Below the pieces are notes generated by a model that ran no database searches, was not told the origin of the DNA, and saw only the letters and a list, made by a program, of their open reading frames with translations. This document shows positions 1 to 8,874 of a stretch of 64,000 nucleotides of DNA, piece by piece (positions within the stretch are counted from its first letter, which is position 1; each line of letters begins with the position of its first letter). A program made the position numbers and the translations under genes. The DNA lies in NCBI GenBank assembly GCA_949297785.1, contig CASFTW010000004.1:55925-119924 (forward strand). The letters are read 5' to 3'. Origin of the DNA: an uncultured Spirochaetales bacterium (GTDB taxonomy: Bacteria > Spirochaetota > Spirochaetia > Sphaerochaetales > Sphaerochaetaceae).

Positions 1-1468
1 TGATTGTTGTTCCGTTCTCTTCGTTGTACTTTCTAAGCGCCTCGAGAACGAGAGCCTTCGCACCGACATCGATACCTCTTGTCGGTTCGGATACGAAAAG
101 AAGTTTAGGTTCGAGCGCGAATGCCTTTGCAAGACAGATCTTCTGCTGGTTACCGCCTGAAAGCTGACGCGCCCTCTGCTTTGTGGAAGTGCATTTGATC
201 TTGAGAAGATCCACATACTCCTCCGTAACTTTCCTTATTGCCTCGTTGTCGCGGAACTGCACAGGGCCGATCTTTTTGAGGAACTTGTCCTTCACCTGCA
301 TTGCACCGAAAGCGACATTCCATTCAAGAGACTCGTCAAGAAGAAGTCCGACACCTCTTCTGTCCTCAGAAACGAAGGCACAGCCGGCCTTAAGCGCCTG
401 AGAAGGAGAATTGAGAGGGATTTCCTTGCCTTCAAACTCAACTTTTCCGCTTGCAAGATAGAGTCCCATGATTCCGTTGGGGATGCCGATCTTTCCCTGT
501 CCCGCAAGACCGCCGAGGCCGAAGATCTCTCCTTTCCTTACAGAGAAGGAGACATTCTTGACCATTTCACCAGGCATTTCGACACGGAGATCCGAGACGC
601 TGAATATTATCTCGTCACTTACATGAGAGGTTGATCTTTCGATTCTCTCCTGCTTGACGGTACGCCCGACCATCCATGATGCGATTTTCTGTGTATCGGC
701 CTCGCTCTTGTCAACATGCTTAATGATCAGACCGTCTCTCATGACCATGATTGAATCACAGACATCGATGATTTCCTGCAGACGGTGTGAAATGAAGATG
801 ATGGCAATGCCTGCCTGTGAAAGGTTCTTCATTGCCTTCAGAAGTGCAATTGCCTCATGTTCGGAGAGAACTGCGGTGGGTTCATCGAGAACCAGCAGCC
901 TGATGCCGTTGGCACCGTCATCTCTCTTGTCATCTTCCTTGCTGAGTTCGCGGGCAATTTCCGTGAACTGCTTGTAACCGACAGGAAGTGTTGAAATCTT
1001 TTTATCTGCTTCGAGTTCAACTCCAAGGCGTTCGATGGCCTTGAGAGCTCTTCTCTGCATTTCTTTTCTGTCTAATGTATTCAGTCTTTTTCCGAACAGT
1101 TCGCTCATCACACTGTATTTCTCAGGTTCTCTGTTCAGAACGATATTCTCGCCGACTGTGAAATCCGGAATGAGGGAGAATTCCTGATGAACCATGCCGA
1201 TGCCAGCCTTGATTGCATCCTCGGATGAATTGAAGCTGACCTTCTTCCCGTCGATGAGAACATCACCGCCGTAACCGCCTGTTTCCCTTATTTCATCCAT
1301 TCCGAAAAGAATTTTCATGAGAGTGCTCTTACCTGCACCGTTCTCACCGACAAGGCCCAGGATCTCGCCCGGATAAAGCTTGAAATTGATGTCGTTGAGA
1401 ACTTTGTTTCCTGAAAATTCCTTGCTGATTCCCTTCATCTCAAGAAGGGGAGTAGAAGAATAATCCAT
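1..1468 (-). CDS. Sugar/nucleoside ABC transporter ATP-binding protein (RbsA/NupA-like), 3' end outside window
   Basis: This is a cytoplasmic double-ATPase subunit that would energise uptake of a sugar or nucleoside bound by the neighbouring DUF3798 protein. The start is the ATG at 1468; the frame stays open to the window edge (about 489 codons seen). Domain 1 has a Walker A GENGAGKST at residues 41-49 and a Walker B ending LLVLDEPTA, with an unusual charged insertion (KEDDKRDDG) between the signature region and Walker B. Domain 2 has the signature LSGGNQQK, but its P-loop is degenerate (GLAGQGKIG) and its Walker B reads LLFVSEPTRGID, with Ser where Asp is expected. Asymmetric second domains are common in this family. 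It lies 75 bases downstream of the DUF3798 gene, with a hairpin between them. Confidence 0.9.
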   Translation of the reverse strand, partial: MDYSSTPLLEMKGISKEFSGNKVLNDINFKLYPGEILGLVGENGAGKSTLMKILFGMDEIRETGGYGGDVLIDGKKVSFNSSEDAIKAGIGMVHQEFSLIPDFTVGENIVLNREPEKYSVMSELFGKRLNTLDRKEMQRRALKAIERLGVELEADKKISTLPVGYKQFTEIARELSKEDDKRDDGANGIRLLVLDEPTAVLSEHEAIALLKAMKNLSQAGIAIIFISHRLQEIIDVCDSIMVMRDGLIIKHVDKSEADTQKIASWMVGRTVKQERIERSTSHVSDEIIFSVSDLRVEMPGEMVKNVSFSVRKGEIFGLGGLAGQGKIGIPNGIMGLYLASGKVEFEGKEIPLNSPSQALKAGCAFVSEDRRGVGLLLDESLEWNVAFGAMQVKDKFLKKIGPVQFRDNEAIRKVTEEYVDLLKIKCTSTKQRARQLSGGNQQKICLAKAFALEPKLLFVSEPTRGIDVGAKALVLEALRKYNEENGTTI

Positions 1469-1495
1469 TATAAATACCTTATTTCAAACAAAGTT

Positions 1496-1521
1496 CAAGG
1501 GGAGGAATGTGCCTCCCCTTG
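1496..1521 (-). terminator. Intergenic hairpin (partial terminator or mRNA stabiliser)
   Basis: A perfect 10-bp stem (CAAGGGGAGG / CCTCCCCTTG) with a 6-base loop lies between the binding-protein gene and the ATPase gene. On the minus strand only a weak U-rich stretch follows. This suits an attenuator or stabiliser that leaves the binding protein expressed above the ATPase (inference). Confidence 0.6.
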
Positions 1522-1543
1522 TAAAGAACAGCGTATTACAGAA

Positions 1544-2824
1544 TTAACCGCTGATTGTGTAGCACCAGTCAGGAACTTCAACGTCTGTGACGTGCATGTA
1601 ACCCTTACCCATGACATATGTATCCTGGTATGTAAGGAAGAAGTTTCTCAGACCTGTACCTGTGTTGACGTTGACGTAGTTTGCACCGCCCCATTCTGCA
1701 CCCGGTGAATACTTGCCGTATGCAGCCATGATGTCGTCTCTGTCAAGGAGTTCGCTTTCGCCGCGGATTACGTTGATAGCATGAGTTCCGAGACCTGCGG
1801 ATACTGTGTAGCCGTAGCTGTATGCCCATGTACCGAATCTGCCGGCACCGCCGCGGTCAACAACTGCCTGCTCAACACGTGCGAGGATTGCAGGGAAGTC
1901 GCCGGAAACGTCGCCGAGCTCAACGCCGAGAGCACCAGGATAGCCCATGAGAGGTGACGGAAGGTCTGCTTCGATGAAGTAGCCGCCGTACTCAAGAAGC
2001 TGGCTGAGAAGAGGCTCTGTATGAGCATCGTTTGTACAGAAGAATGCTGTGTTCTCACCATACTGCTCGATCCAGTTCTTTGTGTTCTCGAGGATGTACT
2101 GCTGAGCACCTGCGATACCTACGTCGCTTGTCGGATCAGGAGCTGAGATGTCGACAAATGTCATGCCGAGCTGGTTACATGTCTCAATCATGATTGCTCT
2201 TCTGCGGGCCATTGTCTCCATTGCGAGGTGGCGCGGGAATGAGATATGGACAAATGTGTCGCATCCGAGTTCGTGAGCTGTGTGAACCATAAGGTAACCG
2301 CGTGATACGAAGTCGTTGTTACATACGAGATCGGCAGCAGATGCGATTACGCCCGGATCCTCATGAGCCTCACCTGCGATACAGATGATGTCAGGTCTTC
2401 TTTCCTTGATTCTTCTGAAAGCTTCTGTTGTGCCGGGAACTGCCTGGTTGACAATGACAGCCTTCATGAGAGGATCGTCTGCAAGACCTGCGATGACACT
2501 GATTGTTGTCTCCTGCTCTTCCATGAAGTTGTCAGGATATGTAAGGTGCTGGATCATGCCGCCTTCGTCGACAGAACCGTACTCTGCGATAAGAGCTTCG
2601 GCACCTCTGAGGTCATCCTCAGACTGGGAAACAGTACCTGTTACGATACCGATGTGGAATTCTTCAGGAACTTCTACAGCAGGAGCAGCAGTTGTTGTCT
2701 CTTCAGCTGCAGCAACCGGAGCGGCTGCCTGAACTGTAACTGCTGTTGATTCGCTGGAACCGCCTGCATATACAAATGAACATGCGACGAGAAGTGAAAG
2801 AAGAATCAAACCAAGTTTTTTCAT
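1544..2824 (-). CDS. DUF3798 domain periplasmic binding protein
   Basis: The 426-residue product starts with a signal peptide (MKKLGLILLSLLVACSFVYA) followed by GGSSES and a low-complexity Thr/Ala/Val linker to about residue 50. The rest has the alternating beta/alpha pattern of a type 1 periplasmic binding fold and matches my memory of the DUF3798 family (HIGIVTGTVSQSEDD near the start, ARRRAIMIETCNQLG in the middle). The ligand is unknown. It probably delivers substrate to the transporter whose ATPase follows. The ATG at 2824 has GGAGG upstream. The family is found mostly in anaerobic Firmicutes, fusobacteria and spirochaetes. An alternative reading as a BMP/ribose-type protein fits less well. 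Confidence 0.8.
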   Translation of the reverse strand: MKKLGLILLSLLVACSFVYAGGSSESTAVTVQAAAPVAAAEETTTAAPAVEVPEEFHIGIVTGTVSQSEDDLRGAEALIAEYGSVDEGGMIQHLTYPDNFMEEQETTISVIAGLADDPLMKAVIVNQAVPGTTEAFRRIKERRPDIICIAGEAHEDPGVIASAADLVCNNDFVSRGYLMVHTAHELGCDTFVHISFPRHLAMETMARRRAIMIETCNQLGMTFVDISAPDPTSDVGIAGAQQYILENTKNWIEQYGENTAFFCTNDAHTEPLLSQLLEYGGYFIEADLPSPLMGYPGALGVELGDVSGDFPAILARVEQAVVDRGGAGRFGTWAYSYGYTVSAGLGTHAINVIRGESELLDRDDIMAAYGKYSPGAEWGGANYVNVNTGTGLRNFFLTYQDTYVMGKGYMHVTDVEVPDWCYTISG

Positions 2825-2859
2825 TCATTAACCTCCGTTTGGTGTTTTATGAATGGTAC

Positions 2860-2920
2860 ATTATACTTATTGAAAAAAAAATTCTACTACCATTTATGCA
2901 AAAAAACTGAAATTTATGCA
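2860..2920 (-). promoter_or_regulatory. Promoter of the DUF3798 operon with direct-repeat sites
   Basis: On the minus strand a perfect TATAAT lies at 2865-2860. No good -35 is visible at 16-18 bases. The spacer contains a run of nine T (2873-2881). Upstream are two copies of TGCATAAAT (2892-2900 and 2912-2920), start to start 20 bases apart, or two helical turns. This suits an activator-dependent promoter (inference). Confidence 0.5.
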
Positions 2921-3023
2921 TTCGGAATGAATTATCAGATGCATTTTCTGCTGTAAGCAGACACCTTCCATCCCATTTTCTTCTGAAAAGCGAATCCGGC
3001 CCAGGGTCAATTTACAGAAAAGC

Positions 3024-3062
3024 AAAAAAAGAACGGCTCAGCCGGAAAGCCTTGCCGTTCTT
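3024..3062 (-). terminator. Rho-independent terminator of pckG
   Basis: Inverted repeat AAGAACGGC / GCCGTTCTT (3029-3037, 3054-3062) with an inner GGCTT/AAGCC pairing, followed on the minus strand by a run of T. It lies just after the pckG stop. Confidence 0.75.
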
Positions 3063-3085
3063 CATATGAAATGCTGTGCGAACTA

Positions 3086-4906
3086 TCAGTTCTTTGCAGC
3101 CTTGAGGTTGGCCTCAAGTGTGTCAAGCATATCTGCAAGTTCCTTCGGGAGGTGCTTGCCGAACTTCGGATAGTGATTTGTCCTGATATCCTCGACTTCT
3201 CTGAGCCATCCGTCAACATCAACTGTGAGAAGCTCCTTCATGTCTGCTTCGCTTACGCCTTCAGGGCGGTCGATCGCATCAACAGTCGGCATGATACCGA
3301 TCGGTGTGTCAACTGTCTTTGCAGTGCCTTCGCAGCACTCGAAGATCCACTTGAGAACACGGCTGTTGTCACCGTAGCCCGGCCAGAGCCACTTGCCGTC
3401 AGCTGTCTTTCTGAACCAGTTGACGTAGAAGATCTTCGGAAGCTTGTCTGCATCCCCTGCAGCACCGACTTCAATCCAGTGCTTGAAGTAGTCGCCCATG
3501 TTGTAACCGCAGAACGGAAGCATTGCAAACGGGTCGCGGCGGATTGTGCCTGCCTTGACGTCGAGAGTTGCAGCTGTGACCTCAGAACCAACGATTGAGC
3601 CGAGGAACACACCATGATTCCAGTTCCTTGCCATGTGTACAAGAGGAATTGTTGAAGGTCTTCTGCCGCCGAAGAGAATTGCCGATACAGGAACACCGTT
3701 CGGATCTTCCCATTCAGGAGCGATGCACGGACACTGTGCAGCAGGAGCTGTGAAACGTGAATTCGGGTGTGCGGCCGGCTTTTCGCTCTTGCCCTGCTCC
3801 CATTCGTTTCCGGTCCAGTCGATGAGCTTGCCCGGTGCGTCGTAACCGATGCCTTCCCACCATACGTCCTTGTCTTGTGTAAGTGCGACGTTTGTGAAGA
3901 TTGTGTTCTTGCTTGCTGCGACAAGAGCATTGTAGTTGGACTTTGCGGATGTGCCCGGTGCAACACCGAAGAAACCTGCTTCAGGGTTGATTGCATACAG
4001 TCTGCCGTCCTTGCCGTACTTCATCCATGCGATATCGTCACCTACTGTGTGGACTTCCCAGCCCGGGATTGTAGGAATGAGCATTGCGAGGTTTGTTTTT
4101 CCGCATGCTGAGGGGAATGCAGCTGTGATGAAGCGGCTCTTTCCTTCAGGATTTGTTATCTTGAGGATGAGCATGTGCTCAGCAAGCCAGCCTTCGTCGC
4201 GTGCGAGAACTGATGCGATGCGCAGTGCGAGACATTTCTTTCCCAGAAGGGCGTTTCCGCCGTAACCGGAACCGTATGACCAGATTTCCCTTGTCTCGGG
4301 GAACTGTGCGATGTACTTGTGCTCCATCGGTGCGCATGGCCACTTGCCGCCGTCGCTCTCGCCTTCAGCAAGAGGCTTGCCTACTGAATGCAGACAAGGT
4401 ACGAAGTAACCGTCTTCTCCAAGGAGGTCGAGAACTTTAACACCGACACGTGTCATGATCATCATGTTGATCACAACATACGGGGAATCCGTGATTTCAA
4501 CACCGATCTTTGAAATCGGAGAACCGAGAGGACCCATTGAGAAAGGAATGACGTACATTGTACGACCCTTCATACAGCCTGTGTAAAGCTCTGTGAGTGT
4601 CTTCTTGAGTTCAACAGGATCAATCCAGTTGTTTGTAGGACCTGCATCCTCTTCCTTCACAGAAGAAATGAAAGTTCTCTTCTCAACACGTGCAACGTCT
4701 GATGGGTCAGAATTGAAAAGTACGCTGTGAGGCTTCTTTTCTTCGTTCAGGCGGACACAGAGGCCGTTGTCCACACATTCCTGAACAAGCTTGTCATACT
4801 GCTCTGATGAACCGTCAGCAAGCACAACTGCATCAGGTGTTGTAAGAGCAGCAATTTCATTAACCCACTTAGTGAGTTTAGCATGTTTAATGTCGTTGAT
4901 AGTCAT
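3086..4906 (-). CDS. pckG: Phosphoenolpyruvate carboxykinase (GTP)
   Basis: Cytoplasmic enzyme interconverting oxaloacetate + GTP and PEP + CO2 + GDP. In a fermenting anaerobe it often runs in the carboxylating direction. The 606-residue length is normal for the GTP class. The P-loop with its reactive Cys ([13 protein letters not shown]) lies near residues 264-276, the metal-binding GDDIAWM follows, and the conserved NWFRK is present towards the C-terminus. The chosen start is the ATG at 4906 because AAGGAG ends 7 bases upstream; a TTG six codons earlier would lie on top of that ribosome site. It is monocistronic, between the cyclic-nucleotide-binding gene and a strong terminator. Confidence 0.97.
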   Translation of the reverse strand: MTINDIKHAKLTKWVNEIAALTTPDAVVLADGSSEQYDKLVQECVDNGLCVRLNEEKKPHSVLFNSDPSDVARVEKRTFISSVKEEDAGPTNNWIDPVELKKTLTELYTGCMKGRTMYVIPFSMGPLGSPISKIGVEITDSPYVVINMMIMTRVGVKVLDLLGEDGYFVPCLHSVGKPLAEGESDGGKWPCAPMEHKYIAQFPETREIWSYGSGYGGNALLGKKCLALRIASVLARDEGWLAEHMLILKITNPEGKSRFITAAFPSACGKTNLAMLIPTIPGWEVHTVGDDIAWMKYGKDGRLYAINPEAGFFGVAPGTSAKSNYNALVAASKNTIFTNVALTQDKDVWWEGIGYDAPGKLIDWTGNEWEQGKSEKPAAHPNSRFTAPAAQCPCIAPEWEDPNGVPVSAILFGGRRPSTIPLVHMARNWNHGVFLGSIVGSEVTAATLDVKAGTIRRDPFAMLPFCGYNMGDYFKHWIEVGAAGDADKLPKIFYVNWFRKTADGKWLWPGYGDNSRVLKWIFECCEGTAKTVDTPIGIMPTVDAIDRPEGVSEADMKELLTVDVDGWLREVEDIRTNHYPKFGKHLPKELADMLDTLEANLKAAKN

Positions 4907-4931
4907 TGCTATTCTCCTTATCAATAATTAA

Positions 4932-4945
4932 ATCTTTTGCAAGAT
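4932..4945 (-). other. Small GCAA-loop hairpin in pckG leader
   Basis: On the minus strand ATCTT-GCAA-AAGAT forms a 5-bp stem with a GNRA-type tetraloop, about 20 bases upstream of the pckG ribosome site. A sister element (GCTT-GCAA-AAGC) lies 59 bases further upstream and acts as a terminator. The role of this copy is unknown. Confidence 0.35.
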
Positions 4946-4980
4946 AAAATTTCTTTTTGTCATTCAGCTAAAACGATAAT

Positions 4981-5002
4981 AAAAAAACATGGCTTTTGCA
5001 AG
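4981..5002 (-). terminator. Short terminator after the cyclic-nucleotide-binding gene
   Basis: A GCTT-GCAA-AAGC mini-hairpin is followed by CATG and seven T on the minus strand, 6 bases past the stop at 5008. The stem is only 4 bp, so termination may be partial. Confidence 0.45.
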
Positions 5003-5007
5003 CAGAA

Positions 5008-5541
5008 TCAATGCATGTGGCTGTGGTTTCGCGACCAGACGTTCACATACAGATCCGGCGGCACATCATCCGGTATATCCAGGAAGAAATCGGCAAGCTT
5101 TTTAAGTCTTTCCTTCAATGAAGGCTTCACGCTTTCCTGACTCGTCTGGACATCCCTGATTATCTCGGCGACAAGCGTCTGGGTATTCTTAAGCTCTTCA
5201 GTAACCGTCTTGAAGCGGTGTGCAAGATCACTTACGATTTTCACCCCTTCATCCGGATAGCGGGAAAGGAACTGTGCGAAATTCTCCCGGCTGATCTCGA
5301 TGAGCACCGAATCCTCATCGGCAACGGCGGTTCCGTTGCGGGTCTCGCCCTCAAGAAGCCCCATCTCACCCAGCGAGGAGCCCGGTTCACTAACGCTCAC
5401 CAGCGCAAACTGGTTTTCCTTGCCGTAATTCAGATAAAGAGTGACCCTTCCGCTTCTGAGAACGAACATGGTGTCGCATTCCTCTCCCTTATGATAAAGC
5501 ACATGCCCCTTTGCAAGATGGATGACTTTGGCTGTGTCCAT
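5008..5541 (-). CDS. Cyclic nucleotide-binding domain protein without DNA-binding domain
   Basis: The 177-residue product has one cNMP-binding beta-roll (residues about 5-115; FVLRSGRVTLYL and GSSLGEMGLLEGETRNGTAVA give the typical phosphate-binding-cassette region). A helical C-terminal segment of about 50 residues follows, with no recognisable helix-turn-helix, so it is not an ordinary CRP/FNR activator. It may be a regulatory subunit or partner-binding sensor. The ATG at 5541 has AAGGAGG upstream. It shares a short promoter region with the divergent U32 peptidase gene. Whether a cyclic nucleotide really binds cannot be told. Confidence 0.8.
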   Translation of the reverse strand: MDTAKVIHLAKGHVLYHKGEECDTMFVLRSGRVTLYLNYGKENQFALVSVSEPGSSLGEMGLLEGETRNGTAVADEDSVLIEISRENFAQFLSRYPDEGVKIVSDLAHRFKTVTEELKNTQTLVAEIIRDVQTSQESVKPSLKERLKKLADFFLDIPDDVPPDLYVNVWSRNHSHMH

Positions 5542-5561
5542 TCATATCCTCCTTTATAATA

Positions 5562-5590
5562 AGTATAAGGCCTATCTTCCTTGACTACAA
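5562..5590 (-). promoter_or_regulatory. Sigma70-like promoter of the cNMP-binding gene
   Basis: Minus strand TTGTAG (5590-5585), 17-base spacer, TATACT (5567-5562). Predicted start near 5555. Its -35 overlaps the -35 of the divergent U32 promoter, so the two cannot be occupied together. Confidence 0.6.
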
Positions 5591-5606
5591 CCTGATGCGC
5601 TACAAT
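5581..5606 (+). promoter_or_regulatory. Promoter of the U32 peptidase gene, leaderless
   Basis: TACAAT at 5601-5606 ends 6 bases before the ATG at 5613, so transcription should begin at or next to the start codon. TTGACT lies at 5581-5586 with a short 14-base spacer. No Shine-Dalgarno is present. Confidence 0.45.
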
Positions 5607-5612
5607 GCAGTC

Positions 5613-7640
5613 ATGATTGAACTTGCCCTTCCTGCAGGCAGTCTTGAAACTGCCATCTCAGCTTTCAATGCGGATGCGGATGCCGTATATTTCGGAATGA
5701 AGGAATTCTCGGCGCGCAAAGGCGCTGCGAATTTCAGCATCGAAGATCTGTCAAAAATAAAACGCTATGCCACAGAACATTCAAAGAAGATATATGTCAC
5801 GGTGAACACTCTCGTGGATGACAGCGAGAGTACGACTGCAAACAGAATCCTTGCCGCTCTTGATTTCTATGAACCTGACGGGGTCATCATTCAGGATCTG
5901 GGACTTATCCGGATCATAATGGAATATTATCCCGATCTTCCGCTTCACGGTTCGACGCAGCTGGCAGTGCATACTGTTGAAGGTGTCAGACAGATGCAGG
6001 ATCTGGGTTTTGAGCGTGTGGTTCTATCAAGGGAGCTCACGCTGAAGGAAATTGAAGACATAAGGAAAAAGTGCCCGGACATAGAACTCAAAGTGTTCAT
6101 ACATGGCGCTCTCTGCTATGGTTTCTCCGGCCTTTGCATGGCAAGTGCAAACATAACAGGACGGAGTGCGAACAGAGGTGAGTGTGCGCAGATCTGCCGC
6201 ACATGGTTCACGGAAGAGAAAACAGGTGAAAACGGGTATTTCTTCTCACTTGAGGATCTTAATGCAGGAAAGATCCTTGTCGCTCTCAATGATATGGGAA
6301 TCGACAGTGCAAAGATCGAAGGCCGCCTGAAAGGCAATGAATACGTCTGTGCCCTGACAAGGTACTACAAGACCATACTGAAGGGCGGTGACACAAAGGA
6401 ACTTGAGGATCTTGCAAAGACGACCTTCTCGAGAAAGTCGGGACAGGGATACTTTTATTACAAAAAAGAAAGGGAAAGTCTCCTTTCAGGCTACCCTTCC
6501 CACCTTGGGCTTGAATGCGGACTCGTAACAGGCCAGAGAGGAAACACAATAACGGTGAAAACAGACAAAACGCTGCACAACAGGGACGGGCTTCAGTATT
6601 TCAGGACAAATTCCAGAGGCCTTGACGAACCCGTGAAATTCGCCTGCCGCATCACAGGAAAGCAGAATGGATGCATCACGCTGTCACATGAGGAAAAAGA
6701 TGATGTCATAGGGAAAAAGATCTACAAGATCACATCATCAGTACAACATGAGAAGAAACCCAACCTCAATATTCCCCCATTCAGAAAGCCGGTGGATATA
6801 AAGTTCACAATCGGACAGGACAAGATAACTGCAGAAGCCCTTGGCGTGGGCAGAAGTCTCGCCGTAACACTCAGCGAGGCAAAAAAGGTTTATGACATCA
6901 GTGCTCAGGTTTCATCGGTCTTCAGCCAGTCAGATACCTCTCTTTACACATTGAAGGAACTTCACATTGACAACATTTCAGGACTGTCATGTCCATTCCT
7001 GCCGCTTTCCGCACTCAAAACGCTGCGGCGTGAATTCTATCTGACGCTTGATGCCATAGAGCGTCCTGTTCCTGATATTTCCATCAACATGGAATGCACA
7101 AAGCATTTCATCCTTCCTGACAGGAAGCGCCTTTCAGATGATCTTCCATGGTCTCTTGATATAAAGGAAATTGACGGGAGAAAGTACATCACCCTCCCGC
7201 CGGTGACATTCAATGAAGAGGAACTTTTCAGAAAGGCCGGAAAAATAATTGAGGAAAATCCTGATGTGATAGTAGGTCTCAACAATATTGCACACATCCG
7301 TCTTGCCAAAGCATATCCTCATGCCCGCTATTTTGCCGATATCTATCTCTATCTTTCCAACAAATGGGCAGCAAGACTCATACAAAAGGAACTCGGTGAT
7401 TCATTCATCGGCGGCTATCTCTGGCTTGAAAGGGCTTTCTATGATGCGCCATGGCCACTTGAGCCGACAGTGATGGATTACACGGCTCCTTCTTTCATTT
7501 CCCGCACCTGCTTCCGCCATGATGCGATGGGCCTTCCATGCTCATCCTGCAAAGGAAAGGAAGATTTCCATATTTTCCAAAATGGCGTGAAGTATACAGT
7601 GAAAGTGAGAAACTGCCTCACTGTTGTCGAGAAAAATTAA
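5613..7640 (+). CDS. U32 family peptidase / tRNA- or rRNA-hydroxylation-type protein
   Basis: The 675-residue product begins with the family hallmark ELALPAGSLETA and contains VFIHGALCYGFSGLCMAS and SANRGECAQICR, the cysteine-rich U32 signature, at about residues 165-200. Family members include collagenase-like PrtC and the RlhA/TrhP hydroxylation factors; the longer length with an extra C-terminal region resembles the RlhA type. C-terminal cysteines (LPCSSCKGK) may bind a cofactor. I chose the ATG at 5613 rather than 5595 because the family normally starts here and the -10 box would sit between the two. The gene is monocistronic and faces asd across a shared terminator. Confidence 0.85.
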   Translation: MIELALPAGSLETAISAFNADADAVYFGMKEFSARKGAANFSIEDLSKIKRYATEHSKKIYVTVNTLVDDSESTTANRILAALDFYEPDGVIIQDLGLIRIIMEYYPDLPLHGSTQLAVHTVEGVRQMQDLGFERVVLSRELTLKEIEDIRKKCPDIELKVFIHGALCYGFSGLCMASANITGRSANRGECAQICRTWFTEEKTGENGYFFSLEDLNAGKILVALNDMGIDSAKIEGRLKGNEYVCALTRYYKTILKGGDTKELEDLAKTTFSRKSGQGYFYYKKERESLLSGYPSHLGLECGLVTGQRGNTITVKTDKTLHNRDGLQYFRTNSRGLDEPVKFACRITGKQNGCITLSHEEKDDVIGKKIYKITSSVQHEKKPNLNIPPFRKPVDIKFTIGQDKITAEALGVGRSLAVTLSEAKKVYDISAQVSSVFSQSDTSLYTLKELHIDNISGLSCPFLPLSALKTLRREFYLTLDAIERPVPDISINMECTKHFILPDRKRLSDDLPWSLDIKEIDGRKYITLPPVTFNEEELFRKAGKIIEENPDVIVGLNNIAHIRLAKAYPHARYFADIYLYLSNKWAARLIQKELGDSFIGGYLWLERAFYDAPWPLEPTVMDYTAPSFISRTCFRHDAMGLPCSSCKGKEDFHIFQNGVKYTVKVRNCLTVVEKN

Positions 7641-7676
7641 TGGAGGCTGAGAAAATACCACGCCTCCATTATTATA
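7639..7676. terminator. Bidirectional terminator between U32 gene and asd
   Basis: AATGGAGGC / GCCTCCATT stem (7639-7647, 7662-7670) with T/A-rich flanks. It lies between two convergent stops. Confidence 0.65.
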
Positions 7677-7690
7677 AAAGGAAATGAATA

Positions 7691-8710
7691 TTATTTATTG
7701 AGGAACCTTGAGACAAAAGCTTCTGCGTTCTGGATGGAACCGCCTGCGGCGCCTTTGACAATATTGTTGACAAGGAGGACAAAACCGATCTTGCCGTGCT
7801 GCCTCCTGATTCTTCCCGTATAGACAACCATTCCCTTGGGATTGCCCCAGAAAGCATACTTGGGTTGAGGAAAAGTCGGCTCCGGTGAATAGACAACCGG
7901 CTGATCTGGAGTTGAGGGAAGATCGGGAACTTCCTTGAAATCGGCCCAGGCACGAATAACATCATCAATTTCGACATTCTGCTCAAAGTCAAGCCAGACA
8001 GTCTCGAGATGACCGAACATGACAGGAACTCGTACTGTATATGCATAGACTTCCGGATTGATGGAAAGGATTTTCTTCACTTCCTTCTCAATCTTGTCCT
8101 CTTCTCCTTTTATATATGGAATACAGTTGTCAGTGATGTCGAAAGAGGAAAGGCCGGGGTATCCTGCACCGGACACACTCTGATAGCTGTTGATCGTGAT
8201 CGTCTTTATTCCGAACTTGCGCAACGGAGCAAGCGCCATTGCAAGACCGGTTGTCACGCAGTTCGCATTTGTGACAACAAATCCTGTCTGCGGATAGCCC
8301 TGACTTCTGATGAGATCAAGCTGCTCCATATTCGTCTCCGGAATGAGGATCGGCACATTCGAGTCATATCTCATTGCAGCTGCATTGCTGAAAACATAGA
8401 ATCCTCTTGCCCTGAGCTGCGGCTCCGCCTCGGCGGCAACTGCCGCAGGAAGTGCCGAGAATACGATAGAGACTCCTGCTTCCTCCATTGCGTCGAAATC
8501 AAACTCCCTGACTTCGATGTCCTTGATTGCTTCAGGAATTTCGAAAGGCATTACCCAATGAACTGTTGATGCATATTTCTGTCCCACTCTTGCTGCGGAT
8601 GCAGTACAGTATGCCAGTTCAAACCAGGGATGATCAGAAAGCATCCACATGAAAACCTGGCCAACCGCGCCGGTTGCACCCATGACTGCGACCTTGATTT
8701 TCTTTTCCAT
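7691..8710 (-). CDS. asd: Aspartate-semialdehyde dehydrogenase, archaeal/fungal type
   Basis: Cytoplasmic NADPH-dependent reduction of aspartyl phosphate to the semialdehyde, the branch point to lysine/diaminopimelate, threonine and methionine. The 339-residue protein has the nucleotide-binding GATGAVGQ at residues 11-18 and the active-site Cys in NANCVTTGL near residue 150. The substrate-binding and dimer region includes the motif SYQSVSGAGYPG. The sequence belongs to the archaeal/yeast branch rather than the classic enterobacterial one. The ribosome site is weak (AGGGA, 8 bases upstream). No other amino-acid genes lie next to it. Confidence 0.93.
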   Translation of the reverse strand: MEKKIKVAVMGATGAVGQVFMWMLSDHPWFELAYCTASAARVGQKYASTVHWVMPFEIPEAIKDIEVREFDFDAMEEAGVSIVFSALPAAVAAEAEPQLRARGFYVFSNAAAMRYDSNVPILIPETNMEQLDLIRSQGYPQTGFVVTNANCVTTGLAMALAPLRKFGIKTITINSYQSVSGAGYPGLSSFDITDNCIPYIKGEEDKIEKEVKKILSINPEVYAYTVRVPVMFGHLETVWLDFEQNVEIDDVIRAWADFKEVPDLPSTPDQPVVYSPEPTFPQPKYAFWGNPKGMVVYTGRIRRQHGKIGFVLLVNNIVKGAAGGSIQNAEAFVSRFLNK

Positions 8711-8785
8711 GGCAAATCCCTACCTTGAAAACTGTGATAATGAAATTAAGCGAAGGTTATTGCAATATCATGTTTTATTCAATAG

Positions 8786-8807
8786 TTTTGACAAAGATAT
8801 GTCAAAA
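8786..8807. promoter_or_regulatory. 8-bp inverted repeat upstream of asd
   Basis: TTTTGACA - 6 bases - TGTCAAAA is a perfect palindrome between asd and the tRNA. Read on the minus strand it includes TTGACA, and a CATGAT-like -10 lies downstream of it, so it may combine promoter and operator functions. Confidence 0.35.
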
Positions 8808-8824
8808 ATGCCCTGCTAACCCAC

Positions 8825-8853
8825 TTGAATAATTCTCAACTTTCCTGTAGGTT
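8825..8853 (+). promoter_or_regulatory. Probable promoter of tRNA-Ala
   Basis: TTGAAT (8825-8830), 17-base spacer, TAGGTT (8848-8853). The start would fall about 15 bases before the mature tRNA 5' end. Confidence 0.4.
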
Positions 8854-8874
8854 AAGCGGGTAACTGAAATTTAC

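Noticed and set aside
3253..3996. 247-codon frame within pckG on the same strand
   Set aside because: It is out of frame inside an intact, strongly conserved pckG; Ser/Gln/Thr-rich with no motif.
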